This document shows, in pieces, positions 61,554 through 64,000 of a DNA stretch of 64,000 nucleotides. The position numbers and the translations under genes are program-made. The stretch is from Botrytis cinerea B05.10. Lineage: Eukaryota > Ascomycota > Leotiomycetes > Helotiales > Sclerotiniaceae. The stretch lies in the NCBI RefSeq assembly GCF_000143535.2, contig NC_037315.1:1054001-1118000 (forward strand). The letters are read 5' to 3'. Position 1 is the stretch's first letter. Each line of letters starts with the position of its first letter. The notes under the pieces were generated by a model, which saw nothing but the letters and a program-made list of their open reading frames with translations, made no database searches and had not been told where the DNA came from.

Positions 61554-62441
61554 ATGGTCACCTCAACAGAACCGACAACTATACTGTCGCCTCTCCACAG
61601 AGTAGATGGTTCTGCGAGCTTCTCACAAAATGGTTATACTATCATTGGCGCTGTAAACGGTCCGATCGAAGTTCAGAGACGTGATGAATTGCCAGAAGAG
61701 GCGGCTATAGATGTCATAGTGAGACCAGCTGCTGGCGTTGGAGGTGCGTAATTCTGATAGAAATACTGTTTGATTAACGAACTTGGAACTGATTATGTCT
61801 TAGGTACTAGGGAGAGACATCTTGAAGCAATCCTTCAATCTTCTTTGCGCCAAATAATCCTCATCCACAATTTTCCACGAACCCTTATTCAAATTACCTT
61901 GCAGATTACAAGTACACCGGAAAACGATACTGCTTGGTCAAAACTTGTACAGGCCAGCTCGGTTTGTTTACCACACTCTTGTTCTTGTTCTATATTTGAT
62001 TTGCTAACGATCACTCAGAACCTTCCCTTACTCCCTGCCCTCCTCCAAACTTCGGTTCTGACCTTGTTATCCGCTTCTATACCGCTTTCTATGACCCTGA
62101 CATCGGTATTACTCGCCCTGAAGAATAAGGAGACAGGCACAACTATAATAGAAAATCCTACTCCTCTTGATTGCCAAGATGCTGCTTCAGTCCATGTATT
62201 AGCATTCACATCACATGGGGAGCTTCTTGTTGCAGAAAGTGAGGGAAGTTTTGATTTGGATGAATGGGAGGAATTATACGAGCATGGAAAGAGTCTATGC
62301 TGCAAAGGTCATGGATTGGCGGCGGAGGATGATATCATGCATGAAGATGGGCTTGAAAATGAGGCACCTTCAAGCATGATGATGTTCGTCAAATCGGCAG
62401 TACAAGAAAAGGTTGCTACCGATCTCCATTGGAAAGGTTGA
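61554..62441 (+). CDS. rrp46: Exosome subunit Rrp46 (RNase PH-like)
   Basis: Three exons (61554-61743, 61804-61961, 62019-62441) encode 256 aa with an RNase PH fold. Visible features are the N-terminal strand HRVDGSASFSQNGYTIIGAVNGPIEVQRRDELP, the ERHLEAILQSSLRQIIL helix, the PRTLIQITLQI strand, and the NLPLLPALLQTSVLTLLSASIPLSMTLTSVLLAL region. As in eukaryotic Rrp46, the phosphorolytic active-site residues are degenerate. It forms part of the six-subunit RNase PH ring of the nuclear and cytoplasmic exosome, which channels RNA to Rrp44. The C-terminal 60 residues are acidic and hydrophilic. Intron 2 (61962-62018) is 57 nt, has no stop in frame, and carries a CTAAC branch site. Its retention would add 19 residues. 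Confidence 0.9.
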
Positions 62442-64000
62442 AAATGTTCTATCAATGTTACCGCTGTCATCCAAACGTCGGGGCCGTAATATGGTTTCAT
62501 CTTGGGTACGGGAACGGGAAAGCCCACATGTGAAGATGCATACGAAGGCTGGTGCCCCATATCGAAACGAATTATGAACGCGATTTGAGTAAGGACCGAG
62601 GTCGTTCTCCTTAGTACCAATGATGGTATAGATGTGAACAAACAATGTTATCCGAGGCATTAAAGGATGTGTTGTGTGTATCGGGTATCTGATACAACAT
62701 GTCAAGGTCCCACGTTTCATCCTCCGTCGACCATTCCCGATCAAGGTAGCAAATTCAAAACGTTCACTGGAGATGAGTATTCCACGTCGAGTCAGACAAC
62801 GGAGCCTAGGAAGTACTCAATTGCGATTGCAGCTTTTGCGTGGGGAGTTTTGTACTTATTTTGAGCGCAACTCCCGAGCCGCAGGTTGATCAGATGAAAT
62901 TCATAATATTTAATACAATTCTCGCCAGCAAGATCAACACGCGATGAAATGAGTCTTTCAGTATTATTATGCTCACTGACTATTAACAGTATTTCGTGAT
63001 ATCAAACACCATGCTTGTATTTTTGCACCACTTATGTTACTAGTATTGCGAGTTGCCTGTGTTTAATGCTGACCTTGGACCCTGACTGAAAACGCTAGCT
63101 TGAATCCTTTCGAGATTCAAAACTCGCCTACATATTTGACGATCATAGTGGAGAATGAAGTGGCAGCTGTAACCGTGTTAGGAGGTGCAGCATCCCATTG
63201 TGAAGGCAAACCAACATGAATATCGAGGAAAGGAATCTGGAGAGGTATCGCAGCCAGACTAACTTACTTCATAAAGAAAGGGAAGTCTTGTCAGTAGGAG
63301 CATCCTTTCCCTTCTCTCTCCAGTCTCCATCATCAGACCAACCTGTGGTTCCTAGCATTCAATTCCTTTGGCAAAGCTCCGGTAGCTTGTGCTTTTCGTT
63401 GGCCTCTTTTTTTTTTCAGTTGTGTGTTGGAGCCGTTGTATTTTAGAACATTTATACTTTAATATTGGCTTGGTATTGCTTTATACATTTGGCATCAATC
63501 AATCAATTTTCTTCACTTCTATTTCTCCAACCGATCAGCCCTCCAGATTTAGACGACGGTCTTCTTTTCCACGGGCAGATATCTTAATCTTCATTTGTTG
63601 GCATTGCGTAGACTATTTTGGTCTCGTTCTTCTGCACGCCGAATCACTATCACCTCATAGAACATTATCACCAGACACGACATTCTCTGCCTTCAACGCT
63701 TTCACGAGAGAGGGTTGCAACAAGCTACCGAGACGCAAGATATATCACATCAGAAGCTTGTAGAAAGGCTTGTTGGTTTCGCTTACTACAACAAGGTGAG
63801 TTTATTACTTCATTTGTGGAGTTAAGACGGGATGAGCTCGATGGGGCCATTCACACATACATACTTAGAAGGATATCTATATTTACATGGCTTCTATGTG
63901 TGGGGTAGAACCATATTGAAGATTGCCTGGGATTGGATTGGTGGAAGGATTAATAACTGAGGACCAGCATTGGGGACGACCAATATGACATTTGAAATTG
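62442..64000. other. Right-edge intergenic region
   Basis: 3' flank of rrp46 and then AT-rich sequence. A donor-like AAG|GTGAGT at about 63798-63806 suggests a spliced leader or first exon of a gene that continues beyond the window. No coding start is supported. Confidence 0.35.

Noticed and set aside
1..64000. CRISPR arrays, insertion sequences and intact transposons
   Set aside because: No direct-repeat/spacer pattern, terminal inverted repeats or transposase frames were found; the gene structure is eukaryotic.

Overview
This window looks like nuclear DNA from a filamentous ascomycete. Genes are split by short (about 50-90 nt) GT-AG introns, often with a CTAAC or CTGAC branch site close to the acceptor. 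Intergenic spaces are long and AT-rich. The gene set includes a sedolisin, a Pth11/rhodopsin-type membrane protein, Zn2Cys6 and C2H2 regulators, a hexose transporter and a GPI-type surface SOD. The composition and gene style suggest Leotiomycetes, perhaps Sclerotiniaceae (Botrytis/Sclerotinia relatives). That placement is an inference; no database search was run.

Layout. 1-5 kb: an unrecognised 315-aa protein (- strand), an intron-containing tRNA-Arg(UCU) and a glutathione S-transferase. 6-8.4 kb: a secreted sedolisin-family (S53) protease in six exons. 10.2-11.6 kb: an Hst2-type sirtuin with a small separate 3' exon. 12.8-18.1 kb: two multi-exon membrane proteins (a 600-aa protein of unknown family and a 487-aa fungal rhodopsin-domain protein), separated by gene-fragment-like sequence. 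18.1-26.8 kb: a long stretch with no convincing gene. 26.8-28.3 kb: a Zn2Cys6 transcription factor. 29.4-29.9 kb: a small DUF202-like membrane protein whose reconstructed frame carries an in-frame TGA. 34.8-36.9 kb: a molybdenum-cofactor-sulfurase-like PLP enzyme without a MOSC domain. 39.6-40.3 kb: a secreted, Kex2-site-rich repeat precursor with a GPI-like tail. 41.8-42.2 kb: a tiny three-exon gene for the V-ATPase Vo subunit f. 45.0-45.8 kb: a GPI-type extracellular SOD-like protein. 47.5-49.4 kb: an MFS sugar transporter. 50.6-54.3 kb: a 1213-aa C2H2-finger protein. 60.0-62.4 kb: a PP2A activator (PTPA) and the exosome subunit Rrp46, divergently arranged over 288 bp.

There are no operons and no complete biosynthetic cluster. 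The genes look like housekeeping functions (exosome, PP2A, V-ATPase, sirtuin) mixed with secreted or environment-facing ones (protease, SOD, transporter, Pth11-like receptor, repeat-peptide precursor). The most novel item is the repeat-peptide precursor at 39568-40328. It contains about nine variants of a short I-x-L-(V/I)-(E/Q)-L motif, mostly separated by Lys-Arg processing sites, between a signal peptide and a GPI-like tail. The exon models of the spliced genes were rebuilt by hand and all keep an open frame across the junctions, apart from the DUF202-like gene noted above.
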